DNA from: Methylosinus sp. H3A
Lineage (GTDB): Bacteria; Pseudomonadota; Alphaproteobacteria; Rhizobiales; Beijerinckiaceae
NCBI RefSeq assembly: GCF_015709455.1
Contig: NZ_JADNQW010000005.1
Span: 1,364,001 to 1,428,000 of the forward strand
Length of the DNA stretch: 64,000 bases
Direction of reading: 5' to 3'
The position numbers and the translations under genes are program-made. Under the pieces are notes generated by a model, which did not search any database, had not been told where the DNA came from, and worked only from the letters and a program-made list of their open reading frames with translations. Of the stretch, positions 53,124 to 61,985 are shown in pieces (position 1 is the stretch's first letter; each line of letters begins with the position of its first letter).

Positions 53124-54167
53124 TCAGGCGGCGAGAAGTTCGTTCAGGTGACGATCGATCGCCGCGTTATAGGCGCCGTCCGTTCCGAACAGAGCGAGAT
53201 GGCCCCAGGGCGACGACACGCGCCGCAATTCGCTCCCCGGGACGAGTCGCTGCTCGGCTTCGATATCGGCGAGCGGGAAGAATCCGTCTTCCTCTATGGC
53301 GATGACGAAGGTCTTGGCGCGAATGCGGCCGAGCGCGGCGGCGAGGTCGCCGTTCGCGCTTCGCGACACATCGGCGTCCCGCCATTTGGCGAGCAGCAGG
53401 AGCAGATTATTCGGATCCTGCGGCAGGAAGTGATTTTCGACGAAGCCGGTGACGAAATCATCGGTCGTCGAGAAGCCGAGCTCCGCAAAGCCGCGCCTAT
53501 TGAACAGCGCCGGCGAGAAGCCGGAGGCGGCGAAGACGCGCGCATGGCGGCGCAGGCCGCGATGGAGGTGCGCGGCTCTCTCGTACCAGCCGTCCTCGAA
53601 GGCGGGATCGGAGGCGATCGCGTCGATGAATGTCTGCACCAGCAGCCGATTATGCGGCGTGCCGCGCGCGAGGCCGGCGATGGGCGCGGCGCGGCGCAGC
53701 GCGTCTGGAAAGCGCACGGCCCATTCATACGTCTGCTGCGCGCCCATCGACCCGCCGAGCACGAGAGCGAGGCGCTCGATGCCGAATTTTTCCGTCACCA
53801 GACGATGCTGGGCGCGCACATCGTCGGCGATCTCCACTTTGGGAAAGCGCGCGGCGCCGAAAGGCGAGGGCGTGTTGCTCGGCGAGCTGGAGAGGCCGGC
53901 GCCGATCTGATTGGCCAGGATAATGAAATATTTTTCCGGATCGAGCGCGCGGCCGGCGCCGACATAGGCGAGCTCGAGAATTTTCGACGAGCCGGAATAC
54001 CAGTTCGGAAACAGCACGGCGTTGTCGCGCGCCGGCGAGAGCTTTCCGAATGTGGCGTAGGCGATGTTCAGCCCGCGAATCGTCTCGCCGCTCAGCAGAT
54101 CGAAATCGCCGAGCTCCTGGGTTTCGAACGGGCCGTGGATCTTCTGCGAGTAATAAGCCTCGGTCAC
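53124..54167 (-). CDS. Alpha/beta hydrolase, MetX-like
   Basis: A 347-residue alpha/beta hydrolase of the homoserine O-acetyltransferase-like family. Nucleophile elbow GGSMGAQQ at about residue 138, catalytic Asp and the C-terminal SPWGHLALFG with His. The oxyanion and N-terminal FGKLSPARDNAVLFPNWYSG are typical of the family branch that often lacks true MetX activity. The start is GTG at 54167 with GGAGG just upstream. Function unassigned. Confidence 0.82.
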   Translation of the reverse strand: MTEAYYSQKIHGPFETQELGDFDLLSGETIRGLNIAYATFGKLSPARDNAVLFPNWYSGSSKILELAYVGAGRALDPEKYFIILANQIGAGLSSSPSNTPSPFGAARFPKVEIADDVRAQHRLVTEKFGIERLALVLGGSMGAQQTYEWAVRFPDALRRAAPIAGLARGTPHNRLLVQTFIDAIASDPAFEDGWYERAAHLHRGLRRHARVFAASGFSPALFNRRGFAELGFSTTDDFVTGFVENHFLPQDPNNLLLLLAKWRDADVSRSANGDLAAALGRIRAKTFVIAIEEDGFFPLADIEAEQRLVPGSELRRVSSPWGHLALFGTDGAYNAAIDRHLNELLAA

Positions 54168-54379
54168 GCATGCCTCCGCATCGGGTTCCTATATGCTGAT
54201 AAATCAGATCGAAAAGATCAAGAGATAAAAATTGGGCAGACGAAATGTCACATATAAAACAAAACTGTCATATTGTTACGCTGACGCTGCGGCGAAATAT
54301 ACAGTTGTTAGTCTAGCAGAATTATGATTTTTATTGCGCCCGAATGCGCGTGACGCGCGACAGGCTCGCGGAGGCCGGA

Positions 54380-54688
54380 ATGGGCGAGAAAGTATTTCTC
54401 TACGCGGAAATCCAAGTGTCGATTCCCTTCGAGGAAATCCCCTGGCGGGAGATCGATGTCGCGATGAAGAAAAATCCCGGCATCAAGAGCAAGACCTGGC
54501 TCAGCGGGATCAACACCAATACGATCGGCGGATTCTACGAATTCGACTCGCTCGAGAACGCCAAGGCCTACGCGACCGGCTATCTCGCCGAGGCGGCGCA
54601 GCAGCTCGGCGGCTCGCTGACTGTGCGGCTCTACAATGGCGACGTGGTCGCCGATGCGAGCAAGGCGATCTATTCGCCCTTCTATTGA
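54380..54688 (+). CDS. YdhR-like putative monooxygenase
   Basis: A 102-residue protein of the YdhR family (ferredoxin-like alpha/beta barrel, proposed monooxygenase, no proven activity). VFLYAEIQVSIPFEEIPWREID and GFYEFDSLENAKAYATGYLAEAAQQ are characteristic. ATG 54380 is preceded by GAGGCCGGA. It overlaps, end to end, the convergent oxidoreductase gene by seven bases. The upstream 200 bases are unusually AT-rich. Confidence 0.75.
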   Translation: MGEKVFLYAEIQVSIPFEEIPWREIDVAMKKNPGIKSKTWLSGINTNTIGGFYEFDSLENAKAYATGYLAEAAQQLGGSLTVRLYNGDVVADASKAIYSPFY

Positions 54689-56250
54689 GATTTCGCGTTT
54701 GCGAGGTCCAGGGCCGCGAGTTTCGCGGCCTCCGCTCCCGACAGCATGGCGCCATTGAAGCCATGCTCGCCGCCAAAGGCGGAAGCCAGATAGAGGCCGG
54801 GCAGCGGCGTTTTCGGCGTGCGCGGGAAGCCCGTTTCGATGGGCGTCGTCGGCGGCAGCGCCGCGTAACCATAGACGGCCCCCGCCGGCGTGTTCAGATA
54901 GCCGCGCATGGAATTGGCGGTGAGCAGCGTGCGCTCCTGCACCAGCGCCGAGACGCCGGGATAATCGCGCTCCAGCCGCGCCAGCAACGCATCCAGCCAG
55001 AGCTCGCGGCGCTCGCGCGCGGCGTCGCGGTCGACGCCCTCCCAATTGCCGATGCAGTCGAGGCCCAGAACGCTGAGCAGCACCGGCGCCGTCTCCCACA
55101 ATCCCGAATCGATCGCGCCGAAATTGGCGACCCCGAGCGGCGGCAGCTCGCCCTTCGGCGCGTCGGCGAGCAGGCTCGCGGCGTCATATTGGTCGAAGGC
55201 CGTCATTCGATCCGGCAGCAGGATCGACGAATAATCGGTGAGGCCGACGGCGGTCGGCGCCGCGCTCAATCCATAATGAGCGCAAAACAGGGACGTGGAG
55301 AGCTCGCGCGCGCCGAATGCGGCGTCGAAGGCCGCGCGCGCCGGGACGGGCAGAAGATCGCCGACGACATTGGGCCCGCAGCCGGCGAGAACCAGCCGCG
55401 TCGCGACGCTCTCCTCGTCCTCGCCGCTCTTGCGGTTCACATGGCGCACCGCGACCGGCCGGCCGTCGGCGTCGGTTTCGATCGCGCTCGCCGAGCGGCC
55501 GAGGCGCACGGAGCCGCCCGCCTTGGTGATCGCCTTGGCCAGCTTGAGGCTCAATTGCCGTGAGCCGCCTTTTATATAGGCGCCGCCGCAGCCGATGTTG
55601 GAGCCCTGCGCGAGCGCGTAATAGATGAACCACATGCGGCGCGGATCGTCGCCGAAATAGAAGAGATTCGCGCCGAGCGCGCATTTGATCGCTTCATCCG
55701 AGCCGAATTCGCGCCCCAGAACCTCGGCGAGCGAGGAGCGCCAATCGGCCGCCGCCGACGCGCAGGAAGCGAGCCGGCTCGCCGATTTGCCGATCGGCGC
55801 GCTCTCGGACGAGAGGTTCCAGAGCGCGTCCTGGATCGAATCGAGCGCGCCGAGGAAACGCTCGATCGCTCCGGCGTGACGGGGAAAACGCTCGGCCAAC
55901 GCGCTCGCGGCGGCGTCGAAACCGGTAGGCAGTGCGAAGGGGTCGGCCAGCGGGCCGCCCCGCACGGTATAGAGCGGGCCGGTCGAAATCCATTCGATCT
56001 CGTGCAAAATGCCGAGCTCGTCGAGGATGCGGCGCTTGGGGTCGCGCAGATTGCGCGGATCGGAGGTCTGGTGGAGCGAGGCTTCGACGGTCAGCCCGCC
56101 GACTTTGTAGACCGAGGCCGCGCCGCCGAGGCTGAAGTTGCGCTCGAGCAGCAGCACGCCATAGCCTCGGCTAGCGAGCAAAGCGCCGGCCGTGAGGCCG
56201 CCGAGTCCCGAGCCGATCACGACGGCATCGAATTGTTTCGCGTCGGACAT
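54682..56250 (-). CDS. Phytoene-desaturase-like FAD oxidoreductase
   Basis: A 522-residue protein. FAD-binding VVIGSGLGGLTAGALLASRGYGV, then GGAASVYKVGG, and C-terminal PGLYLASAFGGEHGFNGAMLSGAEAA match the CrtI/CrtISO/retinol saturase group. No carotenoid synthesis genes surround it, so the substrate is unknown. A damaged copy of its 5' end lies at 59395-59442, suggesting a past partial duplication. It is convergent with the YdhR-like gene. Confidence 0.85.
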   Translation of the reverse strand: MSDAKQFDAVVIGSGLGGLTAGALLASRGYGVLLLERNFSLGGAASVYKVGGLTVEASLHQTSDPRNLRDPKRRILDELGILHEIEWISTGPLYTVRGGPLADPFALPTGFDAAASALAERFPRHAGAIERFLGALDSIQDALWNLSSESAPIGKSASRLASCASAAADWRSSLAEVLGREFGSDEAIKCALGANLFYFGDDPRRMWFIYYALAQGSNIGCGGAYIKGGSRQLSLKLAKAITKAGGSVRLGRSASAIETDADGRPVAVRHVNRKSGEDEESVATRLVLAGCGPNVVGDLLPVPARAAFDAAFGARELSTSLFCAHYGLSAAPTAVGLTDYSSILLPDRMTAFDQYDAASLLADAPKGELPPLGVANFGAIDSGLWETAPVLLSVLGLDCIGNWEGVDRDAARERRELWLDALLARLERDYPGVSALVQERTLLTANSMRGYLNTPAGAVYGYAALPPTTPIETGFPRTPKTPLPGLYLASAFGGEHGFNGAMLSGAEAAKLAALDLANAKSQ

Positions 56251-56410
56251 GCGCGTTCCTAAATTTGCTCTGCGACGATCGTCCGGCCGACCTCATGGCG
56301 GATGCTGTCTAAAAGGCTCTCTGTCGGCATGGGCCCGACTTCTTGCACCCATGCGATCTGAGATGTAAAGCTCCTGAATCTTGAGCCTATCGAGCGCTAA
56401 CCCCGGATTG

Positions 56411-57244
56411 GGCTCAGGACCTATTAATTTGGAGTGAGGCGTGATTCAAGGTCTCCGAAATGGAGGCTTTGATGGGTGATTTGTTTTTTGCTGAGCGAAG
56501 CGGAGATGGCGCGAATTTCCCCTCACTTTCCCTTGGCGCACGGCGTGCCGCGGGTGGACGACCGCCGCGTGGTCAGCGGGATCGTCTAGGTCATCAAGAA
56601 TGGCCTGCAATGGAAGGACGCCCCGAAGGAGTATGGGCCGCCCAAGACGCTCTACAATCGCTTCATCCGTTGGAGCCGGCTCGGCGTCTTCGATCGTATC
56701 TTCGCCGCGCTCGCGGGAGAAGGGCCGAAGCCGGAGCGGATCATGATCGACTCCACTCATCTGAAAGCGCATCGGACGGCGGCGAGCCTCCTAAAAAAGG
56801 GGCTCTTTCCCGCTGTATCGGCCGCACGAAAGGCGGGCTGAACTCCAAGCTCCACGTCGTTTGCGACGGCGCCGGCAAGCCGCTTGTCATGATGTTGACC
56901 GAAGGGCAGATGAGCGATCACAAAGGCGCGAGGCCGATGCTCGACGCGCTGCCGCCGTCCTCGGCCCTGATCGCAGATCGCGGCTACGACAGCGACTGGT
57001 TTCGGCGAGCGCTCGCGGAACGCGGGACCGAGCCCTGCATTCCGCCGACAAAGAGCCGTAAGAAGCCTCTCGATTACGACAAGGCGCTCTACCGGCAACG
57101 TCATAAGATCGAGAACCTCTTCGCCAAGCTCAAAGACTGGCGGCGCATCGCCACCCGTTACGATCGATGCGCGCACGCCTTCTTCTCCGCCATATGCATC
57201 GCCGCCGCTGTCGCCTTCTATCTCAATCAATGAGTCCTGAGCCT
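56411..57244 (+). mobile_element. IS5-family element (IS427-like), inactive
   Basis: An 834-bp element bounded by terminal repeats GGCTCAGGAC (56411-56420) and GTCCTGAGCC (57235-57244), each matching for 10 bases. It encodes an IS5-type transposase broken by several lesions. No clear target duplication is visible (left flank GATTG, right flank TAGGC). Confidence 0.85.
56472..57233 (+). pseudogene. Degenerate IS5-family transposase
   Basis: Parts of the normal transposase occur in different frames. MGDLFF at 56472 is out of frame with the following ARISPHFPLAHGVPRVDDRRV. An in-frame TAG at 56587-56589 interrupts the region that should read GIVxVIKNGLQWKDAP. A further shift lies at the A6 run 56793-56798, which may be the programmed frameshift of this group. 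The C-terminal half is intact (catalytic DRGYDSDWFR, RHKIENLFAKLKDWRR). The element is therefore probably dead. Confidence 0.85.
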
Positions 57245-57707
57245 AGGCCACGGCTGGCGCAATTTGGGTCGACGGGAGGAAAGCGATTATGGCGGTTGAT
57301 GCAGACAGCATATTGTGGGCCTATCGGCTTTTCCTGGAACGTGAGCCAGAAAATCAAAATTACCGCGACATGACCCCGAATTTTGTAGACCGCAAGGCGC
57401 TCCGCAAATGGATCATGACGTCGGCGGAATATCTTCTGGTCAATGGCGAAGCCAGCAAATTTCAAGTCCTTGCTCAGCTCGAGCCTTATGGGGTCTCCGG
57501 CCGCATTTTCGTCAACCTCTCCGATTCGATAGGCCTCGGCGTCGCGCTTGGCACATATGAGCGCGAAGAAATCGAGTTCCTCAAAGCGTATCTACGCCCC
57601 GGGCATTCTATTGTCGACCTCGGCGGCAACATCGGCCTGTTCAGCATTATTGCAAGCTCGCTCGTCGGCCCGACGGGCAAGGTCTACCCGTTCGAGGCGC
57701 TTTCTAA

Positions 57708-58644
57708 GTGTCGGTCCGAAGACAAGTTGAATCGGATGAATCGCTTGTGATTCAATAGAGGCAGTCTGATTCTCGCGGAGACCGCCGATGTGGACGAATG
57801 AAAATCGCGCGCGCTACGATCGTAGCAAATTGTGCTACCCGAGCGACGTGACGGACGCGGAATGGGTGCTCGTCGGACCGCTGATCCCACCGGCGAAACG
57901 GGGCGGCGGGAAGCGCACGGTCGAGATGCGCGCGGTCGTGAACGGCTTGATGTATGTGCTCTCGACCGGCTGCCAATGGCGCGCGATCCTCAAGGATTTT
58001 CCGCCCAAGAGCACGGTCCATGGCTATTTCGATCTTTGGACATACGACGGAACGCTCGATCGCATCCATCACGCTCTCTACGTGAAGTGTCGCGAAGCGG
58101 CAGGGCGCGAGACCAGCCCAACAGCCGCGGTCATCGACAGCCAGAGCGTGAAGAGCGCAGAAAAAGGGGGCGCTGCATCGATCCGCACGGCTATGATGCG
58201 GGAAAGAAGATCAAGGGCAAGAAGCGGCACATTCTCGTCGATACGATAGGTCTGCTGCTTCATGCGCTCGTTCACCCCGCCGACATACAGGATCGTGATG
58301 GCGGGGTTCTCGTGCTGCGCACGATGTTCGGAAAGTTCCCATTTCTGCAAAAGCTGTTTGCAGACGGCGGTTATCAGGGTCCGCAGTTCCGCGACGAGCA
58401 GAAGAAGGCCTTGCCGTTTGTCGACACCGAGATCGTCAAGCGCTCGGATGCGGCCAAAGGCTTCGAGGTTCTGCCCCGCCGATGGGTCGTCGAAAGAACT
58501 TTTTCATGGCTCGGTCGCTGCCGAAGGCTGGCCAAGGACTTCGAAAACCTCAATCGCAAGGCGCTGGCGTTTCTGTACCTCGCCTCTATCCGCCTCATGC
58601 TCAGAAGGCTTCGTAATAAAAACGTGAAGTTCACGGACAGACTC
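57708..58644 (+). mobile_element. IS5-family element inserted in the FkbM gene
   Basis: A 937-bp element with terminal repeats GTGTCGGTCCG (left) and GAGTCTGTCCG (right, complemented), 9 of 11 matching, flanked by a TAA target duplication (57705-57707 and 58645-58647). It is a complete insertion with a transposase of IS402-like type in two frames. TAA is a common target pattern of this family. Confidence 0.88.
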
Positions 58645-58647
58645 TAA
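57788..58647 (+). CDS. IS5-family transposase, two frames
   Basis: Frame one runs from 57788 to 58249 (MWTNENRARYDRSKLCYPSD ..., ending after VKSAEKGG). The rest (RCIDPHGYDAGKKIKGKKRHILVD ... RRLRNKNVKFTDRL) is in a second frame. The shift is at A5G5 near 58160: one more G would join them exactly as EKGGRCID. So this is either a programmed -1 shift or a one-base loss. The DDE motifs in VIDSQSVK, ADGGYQG and VVERTFSWLGR are intact. The stop codon TAA is the target duplication itself. Confidence 0.8.
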
Positions 58648-59257
58648 GAATGTCACGACCCTGAAGCGTAGCATCGCCGAAAATGCTTTCTGCAACAATA
58701 TCGCCTTGACGCACGCGATTGTCGGTGACCGGCCGCGCGACGACATGGTCATCGCCTATCATCCGCTCGAAGAAGGTTCGGGCAATTCGGGGGGCAGCTT
58801 CATCGCCTAGGCCGACGCGTCGTTGCCACACTATTTACGTCGCGAACCAATTCACCAAGACACGCTAGACGCCCTGCTCGGCGCCGACACGAAGGTCGAT
58901 TTCATCAAGATGGACATCGAAGGGGCGGAAGTCCTCGCAATGAGCGGCGCGCGGGAGATTTTGACACGCTCGTCGCCGATTATCATGTCGGAAGTGCATA
59001 CCAGCCAACTTGCGCTCGTATCCGGAGCGAGTTGGCGTGAATATTTCGTGCTTATGGCCGGTTTCAGATATCGACCGTATTTCATTACTGGCGGCCCGGC
59101 GGGCGCGCTGGTCGACGAGATCGAAGACGGCAAAATCTACAATGTCGCGTTTTTGAAGAATCAATGATCGACATTTGGGATCTCGGCAGCCCTGGATCGG
59201 CGCGTCGATTGGCAAGCGCGGTTGGCGGAATTCGGCTGATTGCTTCACAAATACGGT

Positions 59258-59340
59258 CGTCATCGCGAGCCGATGGCGAAGCGATGCTTCAGCCATGGGA
59301 CGGGTTTGGGATCGCTTCTCGCTCCGCTCTCGCGATGACG
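59258..59340. repeat. Long palindromic repeat (REP-like)
   Basis: An 83-bp element with perfect 12-bp ends CGTCATCGCGAG / CTCGCGATGACG and inner arms of GCGAAGCGAT and ATCGCTTCTCG. It is of the type widespread in Rhizobiales genomes (CGTCATTGCGAG... ending in ...CGCAATGACG). It sits between the split FkbM gene and the oxidoreductase relic. One copy only is seen in this window. Confidence 0.75.
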
Positions 59341-59394
59341 TGCTAACAAATCAGCCGAAACGTATCCTGTTTGGTGCGCTGTGCGCCGGTGGTG

Positions 59395-59442
59395 AAGTCG
59401 CCGAGCCATCACCACCACGTCGGATTGCTTTGCGTCGGACAT
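59395..59442 (-). pseudogene. Relic of the 5' end of the phytoene-desaturase-like gene
   Basis: On the minus strand ATGTCCGACGCAAAGCAATC and what follows translates as MSDAKQSDVVVMA. It aligns with the start of the gene at 56250 (MSDAKQFDAVVIG) for about 45 bases, including the codon order, and then similarity stops. It is on the same strand as its parent, 3.1 kb away. Confidence 0.65.
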
Positions 59443-59503
59443 GTGTGCTTCTGATCCGCTCACTTCCCGAAGGCGCCGACGAAATCGGCCGATCGTCTTG
59501 CTT

Positions 59504-60994
59504 TCAACAGCTGCCTTTCGCCAGTGCGATCAATTCGGAAAGCATCGCGGTCAGTCTATGATGTAGGAAATGACCGTCCATCGCAGCCCGGTGTCGCAGC
59601 TTCACACCCTCTACCCCACCCTCGTCGAAGGCCGCAATCGCCGTGCGCGTAGCTGCGCGCAGAGATTCGATATTGTCCGGAATATAAGAGATGATCGGAA
59701 ATGCGACCTGTGCTGCGGCATCGAAGCAGCGCGATAGATCGGGCAATCCATGAGGCACGATCGGAATGGCGCCGACGGCCAGAGCGTCGAAGACGCGGGC
59801 CGGAACGTCATTGTAGATTGGATTGCAGACGATGGCTTTAAAGCCGGCGATTTCGTTGTATCGATCTTGATTGGTCGCATAGAAAAACTTGTTTTCCTCG
59901 ACCGGAATAACACTGACTCGGCTCGGATGGAGCGCCTCGGAGGCCTGTCGCAAAAAGCCGTCCCGTAAACCGCAGCGACCGGGATAGCCGTTAAATCGGC
60001 CATAGAGTTCGTCGGCGCGTGGCGACGTGACGATCTGCTCGAAATAGAATGCGACCTCGCTGGACGACCACTGAAACACGCAGCAAGGCGTCACTGAGCC
60101 GACGATCGCACGACCGCCATGGAGATAGGTCTGACCGTTCGAATGGGCGGGGATGATAATGTCGAAGCAGTTCGCAACGTCGGCGCTGAAGCCAAATAAA
60201 TGATGGTTGTCCCATAGCCAACATGCAGATATAAATGGAGAGTCTATAAGCAACTCACGGCAACGTTCTAGATCATGTTGCAAAAAGTTATTATTTGTCA
60301 AGAACAAATCTATATTAGATACTTCATGGCTATCGCGAATATTTGCCAACGACGTGATCTCAAAGCGGACATTCACGCCATGATATTTGCGCAGCCGGAG
60401 ACTCACGCGCTCTAAATCCAAAAGGTCCATAGCAAAAATATTCAAACCGACAGTCAGGTCAAACTTCTTGAGCCGTGACAGTTTGTCGGCGCGTCTCTGG
60501 TCCTGCCCATTTCGTCGTTTTGACACATAGGTACAATAAAGATCCCAGTTGGCCGTGTCGGTTTTGAACTGCAATATTCTATGTTCCGACGCTTTGTCCG
60601 GCGCCTCGGCCGGATGAGCTCCGTAGCGACACGTGAATTCATCGGAGTGAAAAAGCGCGCTGGCCAGCTTCACTGGATTCAGCGGCTTTTCATTCAACCA
60701 GAGCTCCGTTTCGGCGATCGTCGGATTCCGCTCGAGCACGAGCCGGTAGGCGCGCTCGATGAAATCGGGCTCCGGCGTTATCAATAGGTCAAAGCCGTCA
60801 TTCAGGAACTCTGGGCAGCGAGGATTTCTCGCCTCGAACTCGCCGCTGTTGGCGATTTTGGCCCGCAGCAAGGCGAGTTCGACGTTTTTCTTTCTCTCCC
60901 ATTCCAAGGGCAATCGACCCAAGCCAAGAAGATAAATGAATTCTTGATCTGATAAGGGACGGAACGTCTCGGAATAATTTCTCGAATTAGCCAT
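59504..60994 (-). CDS. Glycosyltransferase-like protein with two DUF4214-like modules
   Basis: A 496-residue protein. Two modules resembling DUF4214 are at about residues 15-53 ([11 protein letters not shown] ... NSGEFEA) and 73-121 ([14 protein letters not shown] ... FHSDEF). The C-terminal region has a glycosyltransferase-like fold signal ([30 protein letters not shown]) of the CgeB/YkvP group. No signal peptide, so it probably acts in the cytoplasm on a surface glycan. GC is clearly lower than in the neighbourhood, with AT-rich stretches around 60250-60330, suggesting horizontal gain. Start ATG at 60994 with GAGGAA before it. Confidence 0.72.
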   Translation of the reverse strand: MANSRNYSETFRPLSDQEFIYLLGLGRLPLEWERKKNVELALLRAKIANSGEFEARNPRCPEFLNDGFDLLITPEPDFIERAYRLVLERNPTIAETELWLNEKPLNPVKLASALFHSDEFTCRYGAHPAEAPDKASEHRILQFKTDTANWDLYCTYVSKRRNGQDQRRADKLSRLKKFDLTVGLNIFAMDLLDLERVSLRLRKYHGVNVRFEITSLANIRDSHEVSNIDLFLTNNNFLQHDLERCRELLIDSPFISACWLWDNHHLFGFSADVANCFDIIIPAHSNGQTYLHGGRAIVGSVTPCCVFQWSSSEVAFYFEQIVTSPRADELYGRFNGYPGRCGLRDGFLRQASEALHPSRVSVIPVEENKFFYATNQDRYNEIAGFKAIVCNPIYNDVPARVFDALAVGAIPIVPHGLPDLSRCFDAAAQVAFPIISYIPDNIESLRAATRTAIAAFDEGGVEGVKLRHRAAMDGHFLHHRLTAMLSELIALAKGSC

Positions 60995-61192
60995 TTCTTC
61001 CTCTTGTTCGCTGCAAGAGCGCGGGTTCCGCCGACCGTCTCATGCCGGAAAGTCGTCCGACGACGGTCTCGCTATCTATCTCAAACGGAGCCGGAGTCAC
61101 AATGTTGGCCAGACCGTAACGGCGGCAAACGCGAATCCAGCGCAATCCATGCTATGTTCGTAACACAAAGGATCGCCCGGAGGGATTGTGCA

Positions 61193-61603
61193 ATGGCCCA
61201 TTCCAATGACGCTTCATTCCCCATCACCCACACCGAGGACGAATGGCGCGCGCGGCTCACTCCCGAGCAATATGCCGTCATGCGGGAGCATGGCACCGAG
61301 CGTCCCGGGAGTTGCGCGCTCGACCATGAGAAGCGCCCTGGCGTCTTCGCCTGTGCGGGATGCGATCAGCCGCTGTTCGCGACGCGCCAGAAATTCTCCA
61401 GCGGCACGGGCTGGCCGAGCTTCTTCGATCCCCTCGACGGCGCTATCGCCGTCTCGGTCGACCATTCCTATGGCATGACTCGCACCGAGGTGCATTGCAG
61501 TCGCTGCGGCTCGCATCTCGGCCATGTGTTTCCCGATGGGCCGCCGCCCACCGGCCTTCGCTATTGCATCAATGGCGTGGCGCTGACTTTTTTTCCGGAG
61601 TGA
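61193..61603 (+). CDS. msrB: Peptide-methionine (R)-S-oxide reductase MsrB
   Basis: A 136-residue enzyme that reduces the R form of methionine sulfoxide in proteins. The zinc CxxC pairs are in FACAGCDQ and HCSRCGSH, the catalytic Cys in [11 protein letters not shown], and the family's [10 protein letters not shown] is present. No signal peptide, so it is cytoplasmic. ATG 61193 is chosen for the GGAGGG just upstream and family length. Confidence 0.95.
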   Translation: MAHSNDASFPITHTEDEWRARLTPEQYAVMREHGTERPGSCALDHEKRPGVFACAGCDQPLFATRQKFSSGTGWPSFFDPLDGAIAVSVDHSYGMTRTEVHCSRCGSHLGHVFPDGPPPTGLRYCINGVALTFFPE

Positions 61604-61815
61604 CGAAAGGGTGGGCGCCGGCCCATACGTCGAGCGACCCTCCCCTCCCCCGCTCGAAGGGGTACGGGTAGGGAGAGGACGGCGCACACCGCTAGATTGA
61701 TCAGGCCTTTCAGGCGGCCTAGAATTCCTAATTCAAAAGCACAGTCGCATCATTATATTGATTTAAATCGATAAATTTCACTCGTATGGCGTCATTTGCG
61801 GTTTTCGGCATGTGA

Positions 61816-61844
61816 CTTGGCCCTATCGGAGCAGATAGGCCAAG
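61816..61844. promoter_or_regulatory. Bulged 11-bp hairpin upstream of ftfL
   Basis: CTTGGCC-C-TATC pairs with GATAGGCCAAG (11 bp, one bulged C, 6-nt loop). It lies 430 bases from the ftfL start. It could belong to a noncoding RNA or a long leader, or be a terminator for msrB. Confidence 0.4.
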
Positions 61845-61963
61845 GGTAGGCGAAAGACCCCGGCTGTTCGAATATGCAGACAAGACTAGAGACGTCTCCG
61901 AACGAAGAGGAGAGCGTCGCAATCGCCCGATTTCTGCGGAAACTGCGGCCGATATCGCTCGAT

Positions 61964-61985
61964 AATTTCCCTTGACGGGGAAATT
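61964..61985. promoter_or_regulatory. 8-bp hairpin upstream of ftfL
   Basis: A perfect inverted repeat AATTTCCC / GGGAAATT with a 6-nt loop (TTGACG). Confidence 0.4.

Larger units (their letters stand above)
57289..59167 (+). pseudogene. FkbM-family methyltransferase gene split by an IS element
   Basis: The 5' part (57289-57707) encodes a DUF4214-like start (WAYRLFLEREPENQNY ... TSAEYLL) and the SAM-binding SIVDLGGNIGLFSI of FkbM methyltransferases. An IS5-family element (57708-58644) then interrupts it. The 3' part (58648-59167) continues in frame after removal of the IS and one target copy, with VDFIKMDIEGAEVLAMSGA, the FkbM acidic motif. A second lesion, an in-frame TAG at 58808-58810, lies in the 3' part, so the gene is doubly disabled. 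It probably methylated a sugar or lipid-linked glycan. GC is lower than average. Confidence 0.88.
59168..59503. other. Noncoding gap with relic sequences
   Basis: About 335 bases between the FkbM remnant and the glycosyltransferase gene. It holds the palindromic repeat (59258-59340) and the oxidoreductase relic (59395-59442). Nothing else is recognised. Confidence 0.6.
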
